From NCBI RefSeq assembly GCF_001748085.1, contig NZ_BBZK01000016.1:1-47034 (forward strand): a stretch of DNA of 47,034 bases, written 5' to 3'. The translations under genes and the position numbers were made by a program. Position 1 is the stretch's first letter. The number at the start of each line of letters is the position of its first letter. The stretch is from Streptomyces sp. TP-A0874 (lineage in GTDB: Bacteria; Actinomycetota; Actinomycetes; Streptomycetales; Streptomycetaceae). The notes beneath the pieces were generated by a model. That model was given only the letters and a program-made list of their open reading frames with translations, ran no database searches and was not told the DNA's origin. Shown piece by piece: positions 8,294 through 18,033 of the stretch.

Positions 8294-9829
8294 ATGGATC
8301 AATCGCGACAGTGGTGGCGGAGCGTTCTGTCCAGCGACTGGACTGTGTTCGCTCTGCCCGAGGATCTGGTGCGGGAACGCTATACGGCCCTGTTGGCTGC
8401 GTTGGAGGAATTGTCTACCCGCGGCCCGATGTGGACACCGGCTCAGATTCTCGATCAACTGCGCACCGTGGGTTACCACGATGGGCTGGCCGAGGAGCAG
8501 TTACTGTCGTCGCTTGAGCAACTGGCCAAGTGGGAGCTCGCCAAGCCGTTCAGGGACTATGCGGCACCGGTGCGCAACTATCGCGGGGTGATCTCGCGGC
8601 AGGAGGCCTGGGCGTTGACGCTGCGGGGCCGGGCGCTGGTAGCCGCCGTACGGGCAGCGGTGCTGGACTCCCGTCGTGCACTGCAGCTGCCGAGCCGGCT
8701 GCTGGACGGTGTCGAGCAGACGGTCCGCCGGATGCTGGAGCATTTCAAGAGTGATCCTGGGCTGCTGACGGGTGATCTCGATGATGTGCGGACCCGGATC
8801 GACGAACTCCAACGCGTGACGGCCGACTTCTACGGTGCACTGGCGCAGATGGTCCAGTCCGATGTCACTGACGACGACGTGTTCGGCAAGAACCGGGACC
8901 GGGTGCTCGAGGCGCTGCGGCAGTTCCCGCGGGAGTACGGGCGGGCGCTGCGGCGGGTGGGGGACGCGCTGGCTGCGTTGCGGGAGGTGGGCCACGGTCC
9001 GGTCGTGGAAACCGCGGCCGCGCACGCGGGGCTGGTGGATCCGGCCGAGCAGCAGCACTGGGTGGACGAGCGGATGCGTCGCTTGGCCGACTTGGAGGCG
9101 TGGTTCACGCCTGACGGGACGGTTTACCGGTTGATCGCTTCGGCGACTGGTGCTGTGCACACGCTCCTGATCGCGATCGACCGGCGGTATGCGGCCAGGA
9201 GGCGGGGGGCGGATCTGGGGGCTGACTTCCGCTCTGTGGCGCGTAGCTTGTACCGGCAGGGCGGCGAGGAGCAGGCGCGGCGTGTGTACGGGGCGGCGTT
9301 CGGGGACTGGCCGGCGTGGCACGCGCAGGTCGGGCCAGCCGAGGAGGACGTGGCGCATGCGACGGTGGCGGCAGCCGGGCTCACGGTGCACCGCATAGAG
9401 GTGACGCTGCGTGAGCATGAGCGGGTGGGAAGGCCTGGGGGCAGGCCCCGGAAACTGGCGGACACTACCGTGGACCGGGAGGACGCGCTGGCGCGGGCAC
9501 GCGAGGAGGCGCAGCTGCGCCGCCGGTTTGCCCGGGTGCTGGTGACGCCTGGAGAGGTGGGGCTGGAGCATTTCGCGGGGTTGGCCGCGGATGCTTCGGT
9601 GATCTTGCTGCGGGCGGTGGAGGCGGCGCTGCAGGAGTTCGACCCTGCGCTGGGGTTCGGGTCTGCGGTGGCCGAAGGAGCCAACGTCGTGGTGCGGGTA
9701 CGGCCGGGAGTGGCGGACCGGCAGGTCCGGGTGGAGTTGGCCGAAGGGGTGCTGACCGGCCCGGATCTGCGTATCCGTGTCGATGCGAGCGAGCGGGCCG
9801 ACGAAGCGATCGCGCGGGGGGCGGCATGA
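8294..9829 (+). CDS. jetA: Wadjet JetA (DUF2397 family)
   Basis: This 511-residue protein matches the layout of DUF2397/TIGR02677. It has an N-terminal winged-helix-like section (residues 1-120), a long central helical region with ...RRMLEHF... repeats, and a C-terminal section of helices and strands. In the Wadjet SMC complex JetA is the kleisin-like bridge. I chose ATG 8294, preceded by GAGGGGC, over an upstream GTG at 8165 that adds unrelated sequence. It is the first gene of jetABCD; its stop overlaps the jetB start (ATGA). Wadjet condenses circular plasmid DNA by loop extrusion and cleaves it. The call rests on the four-gene context as much as on this sequence. Confidence 0.85.
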   Translation: MDQSRQWWRSVLSSDWTVFALPEDLVRERYTALLAALEELSTRGPMWTPAQILDQLRTVGYHDGLAEEQLLSSLEQLAKWELAKPFRDYAAPVRNYRGVISRQEAWALTLRGRALVAAVRAAVLDSRRALQLPSRLLDGVEQTVRRMLEHFKSDPGLLTGDLDDVRTRIDELQRVTADFYGALAQMVQSDVTDDDVFGKNRDRVLEALRQFPREYGRALRRVGDALAALREVGHGPVVETAAAHAGLVDPAEQQHWVDERMRRLADLEAWFTPDGTVYRLIASATGAVHTLLIAIDRRYAARRRGADLGADFRSVARSLYRQGGEEQARRVYGAAFGDWPAWHAQVGPAEEDVAHATVAAAGLTVHRIEVTLREHERVGRPGGRPRKLADTTVDREDALARAREEAQLRRRFARVLVTPGEVGLEHFAGLAADASVILLRAVEAALQEFDPALGFGSAVAEGANVVVRVRPGVADRQVRVELAEGVLTGPDLRIRVDASERADEAIARGAA

Positions 9830-11079
9830 GCGGCGAGGTGCTGGAGGCCGATCTGCGGGATGCGGCCCGGATGCTGTTGGATCGAGGACGGCTTCGGGCC
9901 GAGGCAGAGCCGGAGCTGTACCGGGCAGCTGTGAAGGGGCAGGCCGCGCTGGCGGGGCTGTTCCGGTCGGAGCTGGGCTGGACGTTCGAGGTGCTGGAGG
10001 TGGCGCAGCTGGTCCGGCTACACAAGCGGCGTGTGGATGTCCCTGGTGACCGGGGGCCTTCGGTGGTCCGCGGCGGGGGTCGTCCGGTGCTGCTGTCGCA
10101 GGAGGCGCTGGTGCTGGTGTGTCTGGTGTGTGAGCAGTTGTGGCGGCGTCCGCGGTTGAGCGTGCGGGAGTTGATGCAGGCGCTCGCGCAGGTATGCGCG
10201 GAGGAGGCCGCCTCGGGTGGGCTGCCGCGGTTGCAGTGGGTGGCCGGGGAGGGGACGTCGAAGCAGGAGGCCCGCTGGCACCGGCAGAATCTGGTGGACG
10301 CGTTGCAGGTGCTGGAAGCCGAGGGATCGGTGGAGGCGGACTCCGACCTGGAGCGCGTCGTGGTGGACGAGGACGCTGACCTTGTGGTGACGGCTTCTAG
10401 GGACCGGTTGGCGGCGCGGTTCTCGTCGCTGTCCCCCGCGCTGCTCGGCTTGGACGCGCTGCCCCCGCAGGAGCACGCGGCGGCGTTGTCGACCGCTTCG
10501 TTGCTCGACCCGGCAGCACCGGAGCCGGACCAGGTGGCGTCGGTGGAGGAACGGCGGCTACAGGCGCTGCGGCGGCTGGTGGACGACCCGGGCGTGGATC
10601 CCTTCGACGAGCAGACACCGGGGACGGCGTATCTGCACACGCTGGCCGGCAGGGAGCGGGGGCTGGCGCTACTGGCCGGCTTGGGGCTCGGGGTGACAGT
10701 GCGCCGGGACTGGTGGGAGGTCACCGATCCCAGTGGGCTCGGAACCGCGATGGACTTCCCCAACGGGCGGCGGATGGAGCGGCAAGCCGCGCTGGCGCTG
10801 CTGGCTCATCTGTCCGAGCGGGACCGGGCCGGTTCGGTGGTAGAGGTGGGCGACGTGGTGGGGCTGCTGGAGGAGGTACGGGCAGTGATGCCGAACTGGG
10901 CGGCCGGTTACAAGGCGCAGCTTCCCTCGCTGGCGCGGGCAGCGATCGGTGAGCTGGCGGCCGCGCGGCTGCTGGTGCCGGTGGTGGGTGAGACGGAGCA
11001 GTGGCAGGCGACGCCGGGAGTGCACCTGTGGCGGGTGCGGGTGGCGCACGCCGCCCGCGGCGCGGCCGGAGCCCGGTAG
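9826..11079 (+). CDS. jetB: Wadjet JetB (DUF2398 family)
   Basis: This 417-residue protein begins with the DUF2398 pattern: an ARMLLDRGRLRAEAEPELYR stretch, then a W-x-F/L-E-V region and L-x-R-L-H/Y-K-R. In Wadjet it is the KITE-like subunit (winged-helix tandem) that binds the kleisin JetA and the SMC JetC. It overlaps jetA by four bases (ATGA) and ends 28 bases before jetC, so all three are co-expressed. No domain loss or frameshift is visible. Confidence 0.85.
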   Translation: MSGEVLEADLRDAARMLLDRGRLRAEAEPELYRAAVKGQAALAGLFRSELGWTFEVLEVAQLVRLHKRRVDVPGDRGPSVVRGGGRPVLLSQEALVLVCLVCEQLWRRPRLSVRELMQALAQVCAEEAASGGLPRLQWVAGEGTSKQEARWHRQNLVDALQVLEAEGSVEADSDLERVVVDEDADLVVTASRDRLAARFSSLSPALLGLDALPPQEHAAALSTASLLDPAAPEPDQVASVEERRLQALRRLVDDPGVDPFDEQTPGTAYLHTLAGRERGLALLAGLGLGVTVRRDWWEVTDPSGLGTAMDFPNGRRMERQAALALLAHLSERDRAGSVVEVGDVVGLLEEVRAVMPNWAAGYKAQLPSLARAAIGELAAARLLVPVVGETEQWQATPGVHLWRVRVAHAARGAAGAR

Positions 11080-11107
11080 GGCGTTTGGAGACGGGTGAGG
11101 GGGACAT

Positions 11108-14100
11108 GTGAGGATCGCCGGAAACGGGCCCGTCGGGGCCGGTGACGTCGGGCTGGGGGCGCCGGTCGCGGAGGGCCGGTGGCAGCCCACGCGGGCCGGG
11201 GTGGTGAACTCCTGGGCCTGGGCAGAGGAGGAGCTGCTGTTCGGCAACGGGTGGCTGACACTCGCGGGGCCGAACGGGTCGGGGAAGTCCTTGTCGGCGT
11301 CGATGCTGGTCACGGTGCTGCTGGACGCGGATGTGTCGCAGACCGCCTTGTCGGTGTCAGGGAAGGCGGCGGGGACGTTGCTGAGCCGACACACCGACCG
11401 GGACGAGCAGCAGGACCGCACTGGGGTGTGGTGGCTGGAGTACGGTCGGCGCGCCGATGGCGGGGCTGTGGAGTATGTGACGACCGGGTTGTGGCTGAGG
11501 GCAGTGGGCAAGGCGGTGCACCGGGTGTTCTTCCTGGCGCGGGGGCGGGTCGGGGAGCAGCTGCGGCTGCAGGTGGACCGGGAGCCGGTGCGGATCGGTG
11601 ACCTTGCAGCGCAGTTGGCTGCCTGTCAGGGGCAGGCCTTCACCTCCAGCGCTTCGTCTGCGGCGTCGAACCGGGCTCGGTTGTCGGAGCATCTGCGGGT
11701 GGTCGGGGACGAGCACGACTACCGGCGGGTGGTGCGCGAGGAGTTGTTCGCGCCGCTGGACGAGGTGCAGTTCGACGCGCTGGTGGGGGTGCTGCGCAGC
11801 CTGCGCAGTGTGCGTACGGCGGAGGCGATCTCCGCGGCGGAGATGGGCCGGTTGCTGTCCAGCGCGTTGCCTGCGCTGGACGGTGAGCGGCTGACGGTGA
11901 TCGCTCAGGCGATGGAGCGGATCTCTGAGCTCGAGGACCAGTTGGAGCGTGCCCGGGCGGAAGAGAAGCTGCTGCAGGGCGCGGAACGGGCGTATCGCCG
12001 GTATGTGGAGGCAGTGGCGGTGGTCGAGGCCGCCTCGCTGATCGCGGCGAACACCGGGTTCGACGCTCAGACCAGGCGGGAGCGCCAGGCGAGTGAGGAG
12101 GCGCAGCAGGCCGGGGTGCGGGAAGCCGAGGCCGTGGAGCTGCTGGCCGGGACGCGGGCCGAGATCGGGGAGTTGGAGGGGCGGAAGAACGCGGCGGAGG
12201 AGGAGCTGCGTGGGCACGCGGGCGCGGTCCTTCCGCAGCGTGAACAGCGAGCGGTCGAACTGGCCGTTGCCGCCCGCACGGCGGCCAAACGGTCGGATGA
12301 GGTCGGTGGCGAGGCTTCCCGGGCTGAGGCCGCCGCCCGGGAGTCGGCGGATGGCGTCCGGTCGGCGCAGGGCGCCGTGTCGGCGGTGTCCGGGCCCTTG
12401 CGGGTGGTGGGGGGCCGGCTGGGCGCGGATGCGGCCTTGGAGGGACTGCTCACCCTCGACGAGCGGCTGGTGACGGCCGAGGGCGCGGCAGTGGCCGCAG
12501 GCGTGGTCGACGAGGCGTGCGCGGCACCGCTGGCGTGGGTGGACACCCGGATCTCTCAGATGCGGAAGGTAGAAGCCGCGCTCGGAGACCATGCGACGGC
12601 GCAGGGAATGGAAGTCGCGGCGGCGGCCGATCTACGCGAGGCCGAAGCGGTCGAGGAAACGGACCGGGCCACGGCCGACCAGACGAGCAGGACGCGGGCG
12701 CGGGCCGAGGACACGCTGCTGGAAGAGATGCGCCAGTGGGCAGACACGGCAGTGGAGTTGCGCGGTCCCGCCCTCGAGTTGCTCGTGCGGGACAGTCGCG
12801 GCGACGGGGAGCGGTTGCCCGTCGGGAAGCTGACAGCAGGGCTCGCTCAGGTCGCGCGCGAGGCGCGGGCGAGGGTCGACGCGGCAGGGCACCACCGGCA
12901 GGCAGCTGCGGACCGTGCGGTGGCCGAGCAGGCGGCCGAGGCATGCGAGCAGGCACGCACGCTGTGGGAGCAGGAACGCGGCGCGGCCGAGCACGCCTCG
13001 CAGGCGTTGCACGGGGCACAGGAGGAGGCCCGGGAGCAGAACGCGGCCGGGAAGGAGGCCCGGGAGCAGCACCAGGAGACGCACCTGCGGCAGGTCGCAC
13101 AGGCGGAGGCCGCCGTCGCGCAGGCTCAGGAGGCAGCGGACGGGGCCGGATCGGCGGCCGTGGCGGCCTGGGAACAGTGGCAGGGCCTGGTCGGCGTGTG
13201 GCGGCGTGACGCGGTACTGATTGACGTCGGCATGGTGCCGGAGCCGGCCGGGGACGGGGCCACGGTCGACGCCACGCGGACAGTCGCGCAGATCCAGGTG
13301 TCCCTGGAGCGGGCGCACGCAGCGGCCGCCGGGCGGCTCCAGCGCGTGGTGGACGCCGCCGATCAGGCGGCGGGATTCGCGCAGGAAACGGTCCGTGACC
13401 TGGAGCAGCAGCTGGAGCGGGCCCAGCAGGCGGCGCCGGTGCCACCTGCACCGCTGTGGCGCAGCCGGCAGCCCGTTGACGGCACCCCGTTGTGGGCGCT
13501 GGTGGACTTCGCCGGACACCTGACGGACGAGGCCAGAGATCGCCTCGAGGGTGCTCTGCTGGTCAGTGGCCTGCTGGACGCCCTGGTGCGTGCCGACGGG
13601 CAGGCGGTGGCAGGGGATGTGACCCTGCGACCTGGAGCTGCGGCGGCGTCGGGGGCGAGTCTGGCGGACGTACTCCGGCCCGACGCGCAGGGCCGGATCG
13701 CCCACGAGCGGGTCCACGAGCTGCTGCGGTCGATTCCCCTGGATCCGTCGGCGGGCGATCAGGTCACCATCGCGGTGGCGACCGCGGTCGCACCGGCCGG
13801 CTACCAGGCGCGGTTCATCGGGCGAAGTGCCCGCGAACGCGCCCGGCTCCGGCACGTAGCCGACCTGGAGCAGCAACTCGACCAAGCGCAGGGGGCATTG
13901 CACCGGGCACGCGAGGAGACTGCGCGTGCTCGCGCCCGGGTGAACGCCGCCGCGATGGAGCGGGACCGGTTCCCCTCCCCCGCCGGGTGGGAGCAGGCCA
14001 GCGAGAGGTGGCAGGGCCTTCTCCGGGCGCTGCAGGAGACCCGCAACCGGTCCGCTCAGGACATCCGCCTGGCCGAACGCGGGCTGGCGCAGGCACTGCG

Positions 14101-16117
14101 CGCCCTGGACGCGGCTGCCGCGCGGCGCCGCAGCGCGCTGGAGATGCTGGCCCAGGAGGCACGGCACACCGAACAGGTGGCGGCCGCGGCACTGGCCGCA
14201 GCCCGGACGGCTGAAGGTGTTGCACGGGAGACGGCCGGGACCGCAGCCGCCAGCCACGCCCGGTGGGAGCAGGCGAAGGAAGCCCAGACGCAGGCAGATG
14301 CCGAGCAGGCCGGTTTCCCGTCGCCGGATCAGGTCCTCTCGGCCCAGCAGCAGGAGGACGACGCGACCGAGCAGCTGCAGCACTCCATCAGGCGCACGGC
14401 CGACGCACGCGAGCGGCACCGCCGGGCCGGCGAGGCCGTGCGCCAAGCGCTGCGGGCGCTGAACCGGGCAGCCGACGCGGGCGGCGGCACCGTGCTGCCC
14501 ACGGATCCGAAGGCGGCCGACGCCCACCGCGAGGACACCACCTTGATGTTCCGGCAGGTCGAGGCCTGGCGGGGCGCCGCAGCGCGGGTGATCGACCTCG
14601 CGGGACGGGCACGCCAGGACGCGGCAACCGCCGAACGCTGGCGGACCCTGGCGGACGACGCCGCCCGGGAGGCAGAGCAAACCGCCGTGGATGCGGGGCG
14701 CGAGAAGGCGGCTGTCGAGGAGATGCGGCGCCTGCACGGCGCCGAGTACGAGGAGCTGCGCGCCTCGCTGCAGGAGGTCACCGGTGCGCTCGACCGCGCC
14801 CGGGCGCGGGTGGAGGAGCTGCAGCGCGCCAAGGAAGAGGCTGCTGCTGACGCGGCGTCGGCCCGGGCACGGCTGGATGAGGTCGCACCGCTGCGCCAGG
14901 CGGCCGAGGAGCACCGCGATACCTGCCTTATCCAGTTGGGCCGGCTCGTCGACGAGGGCCTGGCCCTGGTCGACGAGGACATCTCCACCGGGCCGGAGGG
15001 CCGGCCCGCGAACCTGACCGCGGGACTGGCCTGGGCCAGGCACCTGCTGGCCGACCGCCCCACCGGGCCAGGCGCGGGAGTGGGGGCGGACCGGCTCGCC
15101 GCAGCGTCCCGAGCCCGGGACGCTGCGCTGAAGACCCTCGAGGGCGCCGCCCGCACCGCCAACAGCGCACTGGCCCGGTTCAACCGCCAGGTCATCCTCA
15201 CCAACATATCGGGCACCGGTTGGCAGCGTGCCGAGGTCGCCGACCCGGCCGCCGCTCGCGGCCAGGACCTGCGCGCAGCGGTGGAGGCACTGCGCGCGGC
15301 AGTCGCCCAGCTGGAGCAAGACCTGCGCGCCGACATCAAGAAGGCCATCAAGACCAGCATGTTCGCCCAGCTGCAGCGCGACGTTCAGGTCCGCCAGGAT
15401 CTCGCACAGCAACTGGTGCAGCAGATCGGCCAGACCCTGGCGGACGTGCGTACTGGGGTGGCCCGGGTGGGCGTGAAGGTCGAGTGGTCGGTACGCAAGG
15501 ACGCGGACGCGAAGGCCATGGTGGAGCTGGTGAAAAGTCCCCCCTCGGACGAGATGTTCGAGCGGATGTATGACGTGCTGCGGCAGCGGATGGACGAGTC
15601 CGTCGGGGACACGTGGGCGGACCGGGTCGCGCACACCTTCGACTACCGGGCCTGGCACGAGTGGACGATCTCGGTGACACACTCCTCGTTCAGCGACGGG
15701 GACGGTGACCGCTTCAAGGAGGTCAAGCCGCGCGGCATGAACCCGCTGGAGACGCTGTCGACCGGGGAACGGCGCCTGGCCACGATGCTGCCCCTGCTGG
15801 CGGCCGCGTGGTCGATGTACAGCGGGGAGTACCGCGGGCCGCGGCTGCTGTCGATCGACGAACTGGACGCGGCGTTCGACGACGCGAACCTTCGGCAGAT
15901 GCTGGGACTGCTGCGCCGGTGGGAGTTCGACGTGCTGGCGACCGCGCCCTCGATGACCCCGGTGATCAAGAAAGAGGCCGGGCAGGTCGTCATCCACCAG
16001 GTCATCACCAGCGGGAAGCACCGTGTGACGGTGCCGTGGCTGTGGCAGGGCCACGGGGAGGCGCAGCCGCTGACGCTGGACCTCGGCCTGGGCTTCGACG
16101 GCGGGATGGCCAACTGA
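11108..16117 (+). CDS. jetC: Wadjet JetC, SMC-type ATPase (TIGR02680-like)
   Basis: This very long protein (1669 residues) has an ATPase head split between its two ends. Walker A GPNGSGKS is at residues 54-61, the ABC signature LSTGERR at about 1550-1556, and Walker B LLSIDELDAAF with Asp1584-Glu1585. Between them lie two long coiled-coil arms rich in Ala, Glu, Gln and Arg, broken at about residues 790-900 by a hinge-like section. JetC is the loop-extruding motor of Wadjet. GTG 11108 follows a GAGGGGGA ribosome-binding site. All head motifs are intact, so activity is expected. It appears longer than I recall for the family, mainly from extra coiled coil. Its stop overlaps the jetD start. Confidence 0.9.
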   Translation: MRIAGNGPVGAGDVGLGAPVAEGRWQPTRAGVVNSWAWAEEELLFGNGWLTLAGPNGSGKSLSASMLVTVLLDADVSQTALSVSGKAAGTLLSRHTDRDEQQDRTGVWWLEYGRRADGGAVEYVTTGLWLRAVGKAVHRVFFLARGRVGEQLRLQVDREPVRIGDLAAQLAACQGQAFTSSASSAASNRARLSEHLRVVGDEHDYRRVVREELFAPLDEVQFDALVGVLRSLRSVRTAEAISAAEMGRLLSSALPALDGERLTVIAQAMERISELEDQLERARAEEKLLQGAERAYRRYVEAVAVVEAASLIAANTGFDAQTRRERQASEEAQQAGVREAEAVELLAGTRAEIGELEGRKNAAEEELRGHAGAVLPQREQRAVELAVAARTAAKRSDEVGGEASRAEAAARESADGVRSAQGAVSAVSGPLRVVGGRLGADAALEGLLTLDERLVTAEGAAVAAGVVDEACAAPLAWVDTRISQMRKVEAALGDHATAQGMEVAAAADLREAEAVEETDRATADQTSRTRARAEDTLLEEMRQWADTAVELRGPALELLVRDSRGDGERLPVGKLTAGLAQVAREARARVDAAGHHRQAAADRAVAEQAAEACEQARTLWEQERGAAEHASQALHGAQEEAREQNAAGKEAREQHQETHLRQVAQAEAAVAQAQEAADGAGSAAVAAWEQWQGLVGVWRRDAVLIDVGMVPEPAGDGATVDATRTVAQIQVSLERAHAAAAGRLQRVVDAADQAAGFAQETVRDLEQQLERAQQAAPVPPAPLWRSRQPVDGTPLWALVDFAGHLTDEARDRLEGALLVSGLLDALVRADGQAVAGDVTLRPGAAAASGASLADVLRPDAQGRIAHERVHELLRSIPLDPSAGDQVTIAVATAVAPAGYQARFIGRSARERARLRHVADLEQQLDQAQGALHRAREETARARARVNAAAMERDRFPSPAGWEQASERWQGLLRALQETRNRSAQDIRLAERGLAQALRALDAAAARRRSALEMLAQEARHTEQVAAAALAAARTAEGVARETAGTAAASHARWEQAKEAQTQADAEQAGFPSPDQVLSAQQQEDDATEQLQHSIRRTADARERHRRAGEAVRQALRALNRAADAGGGTVLPTDPKAADAHREDTTLMFRQVEAWRGAAARVIDLAGRARQDAATAERWRTLADDAAREAEQTAVDAGREKAAVEEMRRLHGAEYEELRASLQEVTGALDRARARVEELQRAKEEAAADAASARARLDEVAPLRQAAEEHRDTCLIQLGRLVDEGLALVDEDISTGPEGRPANLTAGLAWARHLLADRPTGPGAGVGADRLAAASRARDAALKTLEGAARTANSALARFNRQVILTNISGTGWQRAEVADPAAARGQDLRAAVEALRAAVAQLEQDLRADIKKAIKTSMFAQLQRDVQVRQDLAQQLVQQIGQTLADVRTGVARVGVKVEWSVRKDADAKAMVELVKSPPSDEMFERMYDVLRQRMDESVGDTWADRVAHTFDYRAWHEWTISVTHSSFSDGDGDRFKEVKPRGMNPLETLSTGERRLATMLPLLAAAWSMYSGEYRGPRLLSIDELDAAFDDANLRQMLGLLRRWEFDVLATAPSMTPVIKKEAGQVVIHQVITSGKHRVTVPWLWQGHGEAQPLTLDLGLGFDGGMAN

Positions 16118-17349
16118 TGGGCACGACATGGGAATGGGTCGCGGGCGATGAGGCGCTGGCCCCACTGTGGGCCGCCGTGCACGACCGGCTGTGCGCCGGG
16201 ACGGATCCTGCAGCAATGGCAAGTGTGCGGGTGACCGGGCTGCCGCCGGCAGGGGTAGCGGCGTTGCGGGCGTGGCTGGACGACGCGGGCCGGCTGCGGC
16301 GCGGCATGTCTGCGGTGGTCGTGGACGCCCGCGGGGCGCGAGTGCCGGTGCGAGCGCTGTGCCAGGTGCTGCGGCTGGAACCGCAGGACTTGGTGGCGCT
16401 GGTGGAGCAGGCTGTGGGACGGCCGGTGGTCAACCGTGCGCGGAAGCGCGTGAGCGAGGCGGCGCTGCGCCAGGATGTGTGGCAGTACGCGGCCGCACAG
16501 CTGCCGGCGTGTCCGGGGCTGGTCTCACGGATGCGCGCCGCCGGGATCGGCGTCGACGAAGGCACAGAGGTGCGCAAGCTGGTCGACGCCCTCGCCGCCG
16601 TGGCAAAACGGCTGCCGATCGACCCGCCGGTCTCACTGCCCAAGCTCGCCCACGACACTGCTGGCGACCCCCACTTCTTCGACCTCGACACCCTCGCCGG
16701 CAGCCGGCTTGTCACGCTGGTCGCCGAACTGACCGGACAGGTGGAGCCGACACGGCCGGACCGGATCCGCGCTCTGCTCGAGCAGAGCGGAGTCGTCCCT
16801 GACCGGCTCACCGCCACCGTGCTGCTCCACCGTGTGCAGGCAGTCGGCGACGGACCGGTCGACCGGCGCCTACGCGACGCCGTCGCCCCGGTCGCGCTGC
16901 ACCTGTTCGACCTGACCCGCACTCCCCCGCGTCTGAACCAGACCCAGATACTCACCGTCGTGGAGAACCCCTCCGTCCTCGAAGCCGCTCTCGCCTGCGG
17001 CCACACTGCGCCGATGGCCTGCACCAGCGGACAGTTGCGTGCCGTCGACCACGCCCTGCTGCAACTCGCCGTCGACCAGGGCGTGGCGCTGCGGTACGCA
17101 GGCGACCTGGACGGGCCAGGGCTCGGCATCGCGCACACCGTCGCCCGTCTGTACGGCGCCAGACTCGTCGCCATGGACCTGGCCACACTCCACGACGCGG
17201 GAACTCACCCATCCAGAGTGCTGCTGGGCCCGCTCACCGACGAAGACATCGACCTGCAGCTCGCTCGCGAACTGCGCGACATGGGACGGGTGGTGTTCCA
17301 GGAACATGACGCCGTTCTGGACCGTCTCCTCCCGCCCTCCTCCACCTAG
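16117..17349 (+). CDS. jetD: Wadjet JetD, TOPRIM nuclease (DUF2399/TIGR02679-like)
   Basis: This 410-residue protein starts at the ATG that shares bases with the jetC stop (TGATG). The C-terminal half carries a TOPRIM fold typical of topoisomerase VI/Spo11-like nucleases: VVENPSV with Glu283, and GDLDGPG with Asp330 and Asp332, the metal ligands. In Wadjet, JetD is the DNA-cutting subunit activated when the SMC motor has reeled in a circular plasmid. The N-terminal half would be the DUF3323-like arm. The catalytic acids are all present. This set of families corresponds to the type III gene set as I remember it; the subtype is less sure than the system. Confidence 0.88.
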   Translation: MGTTWEWVAGDEALAPLWAAVHDRLCAGTDPAAMASVRVTGLPPAGVAALRAWLDDAGRLRRGMSAVVVDARGARVPVRALCQVLRLEPQDLVALVEQAVGRPVVNRARKRVSEAALRQDVWQYAAAQLPACPGLVSRMRAAGIGVDEGTEVRKLVDALAAVAKRLPIDPPVSLPKLAHDTAGDPHFFDLDTLAGSRLVTLVAELTGQVEPTRPDRIRALLEQSGVVPDRLTATVLLHRVQAVGDGPVDRRLRDAVAPVALHLFDLTRTPPRLNQTQILTVVENPSVLEAALACGHTAPMACTSGQLRAVDHALLQLAVDQGVALRYAGDLDGPGLGIAHTVARLYGARLVAMDLATLHDAGTHPSRVLLGPLTDEDIDLQLARELRDMGRVVFQEHDAVLDRLLPPSST

Positions 17350-17444
17350 GTGGCCAGTCCGGATCGAGATCGTTGTCCGGCGCACGGGTGTGCACGTGCT
17401 TCGGCACATGAGACCGTGCAGCGAATCTAAGACTCTACAGCAGT

Positions 17445-18017
17445 TCAGGCGGCGAAGCCGATGTTGGTGACGTACTCGTACTGGCCCCACTGCGAGCCGA
17501 GGTCGACGATCTTCTCGATCCAGGCGTCGTCCAGGGCACGGTCGTCGCCGGTGGACCAGGCGTCGATGATGGCCTCCCAGTGGCGGATGTTGAGGGTGCG
17601 GAATTCCACGACCCGCTGGTAGGAAGGTCGCACGCCGGACTGGTTGAGCGGGTGGATCTCGACGCGGGTACCGCGGCCTGTGCGGTTGAGGCGGGCCAGG
17701 AGGTAGCGGGCGACGTTGTGGCGGCGGACCGTGCGGTAGGCGGCTTCGACCCGGGCGAGGTTCTGCCTGGTGGGGTTGCGGGTGCCGGCCAGCCATGCCT
17801 TCAGGGTGCGGCCGGTGACGGTCAGGCCCGCGTCGTAGGCAGCGGTGCGGGCGTGAGGGGTGCGGGTGAGGTAGTGCAGACGGGCCATAAGGCCGCGCCG
17901 GGTGGTGACAGGAGAAGTGATGAAGTCGGCGAGGGCGTCGAGCTGGCGGGCGACGGCCTCGTGGCCCTTGATGCCTTGGGCGCCGTACTTGCCGAAATCG
18001 ATGGTGCGCTCGGGCAC
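17445..18017 (-). CDS. Tpg-like terminal protein (divergent)
   Basis: This 190-residue basic protein has a helix-turn-helix-like section at about residues 43-80 (ARTAAYDAGLTVTGRTLKAW) and a conserved-looking C-terminal end. Length, layout and position match Tpg terminal proteins (about 184 residues), which are bound covalently to the 5' ends of Streptomyces linear DNA. The similarity is remote, and I rely strongly on its place directly behind the Tap-like gene, 16 bases downstream in the same operon. GTG 18017 follows GGGGAGGAG. The alternative is an unrelated DNA-binding protein. It converges with jetD across 95 bases, where a GTGC-TTCG-GCAC stem near 17395-17410 may end transcription. Confidence 0.6.
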   Translation of the reverse strand: MPERTIDFGKYGAQGIKGHEAVARQLDALADFITSPVTTRRGLMARLHYLTRTPHARTAAYDAGLTVTGRTLKAWLAGTRNPTRQNLARVEAAYRTVRRHNVARYLLARLNRTGRGTRVEIHPLNQSGVRPSYQRVVEFRTLNIRHWEAIIDAWSTGDDRALDDAWIEKIVDLGSQWGQYEYVTNIGFAA

Positions 18018-18033
18018 GTGAACTCCTCCCCTG

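Noticed and set aside
12632..16222. 1196-codon open frame antisense to jetC
   Set aside because: A product of extreme third-position GC; no domain patterns, while jetC has complete SMC motifs.
17350..17444. Separate gene between jetD and the Tpg-like gene
   Set aside because: Only 95 bases with a small stem; both flanking genes converge and end here.
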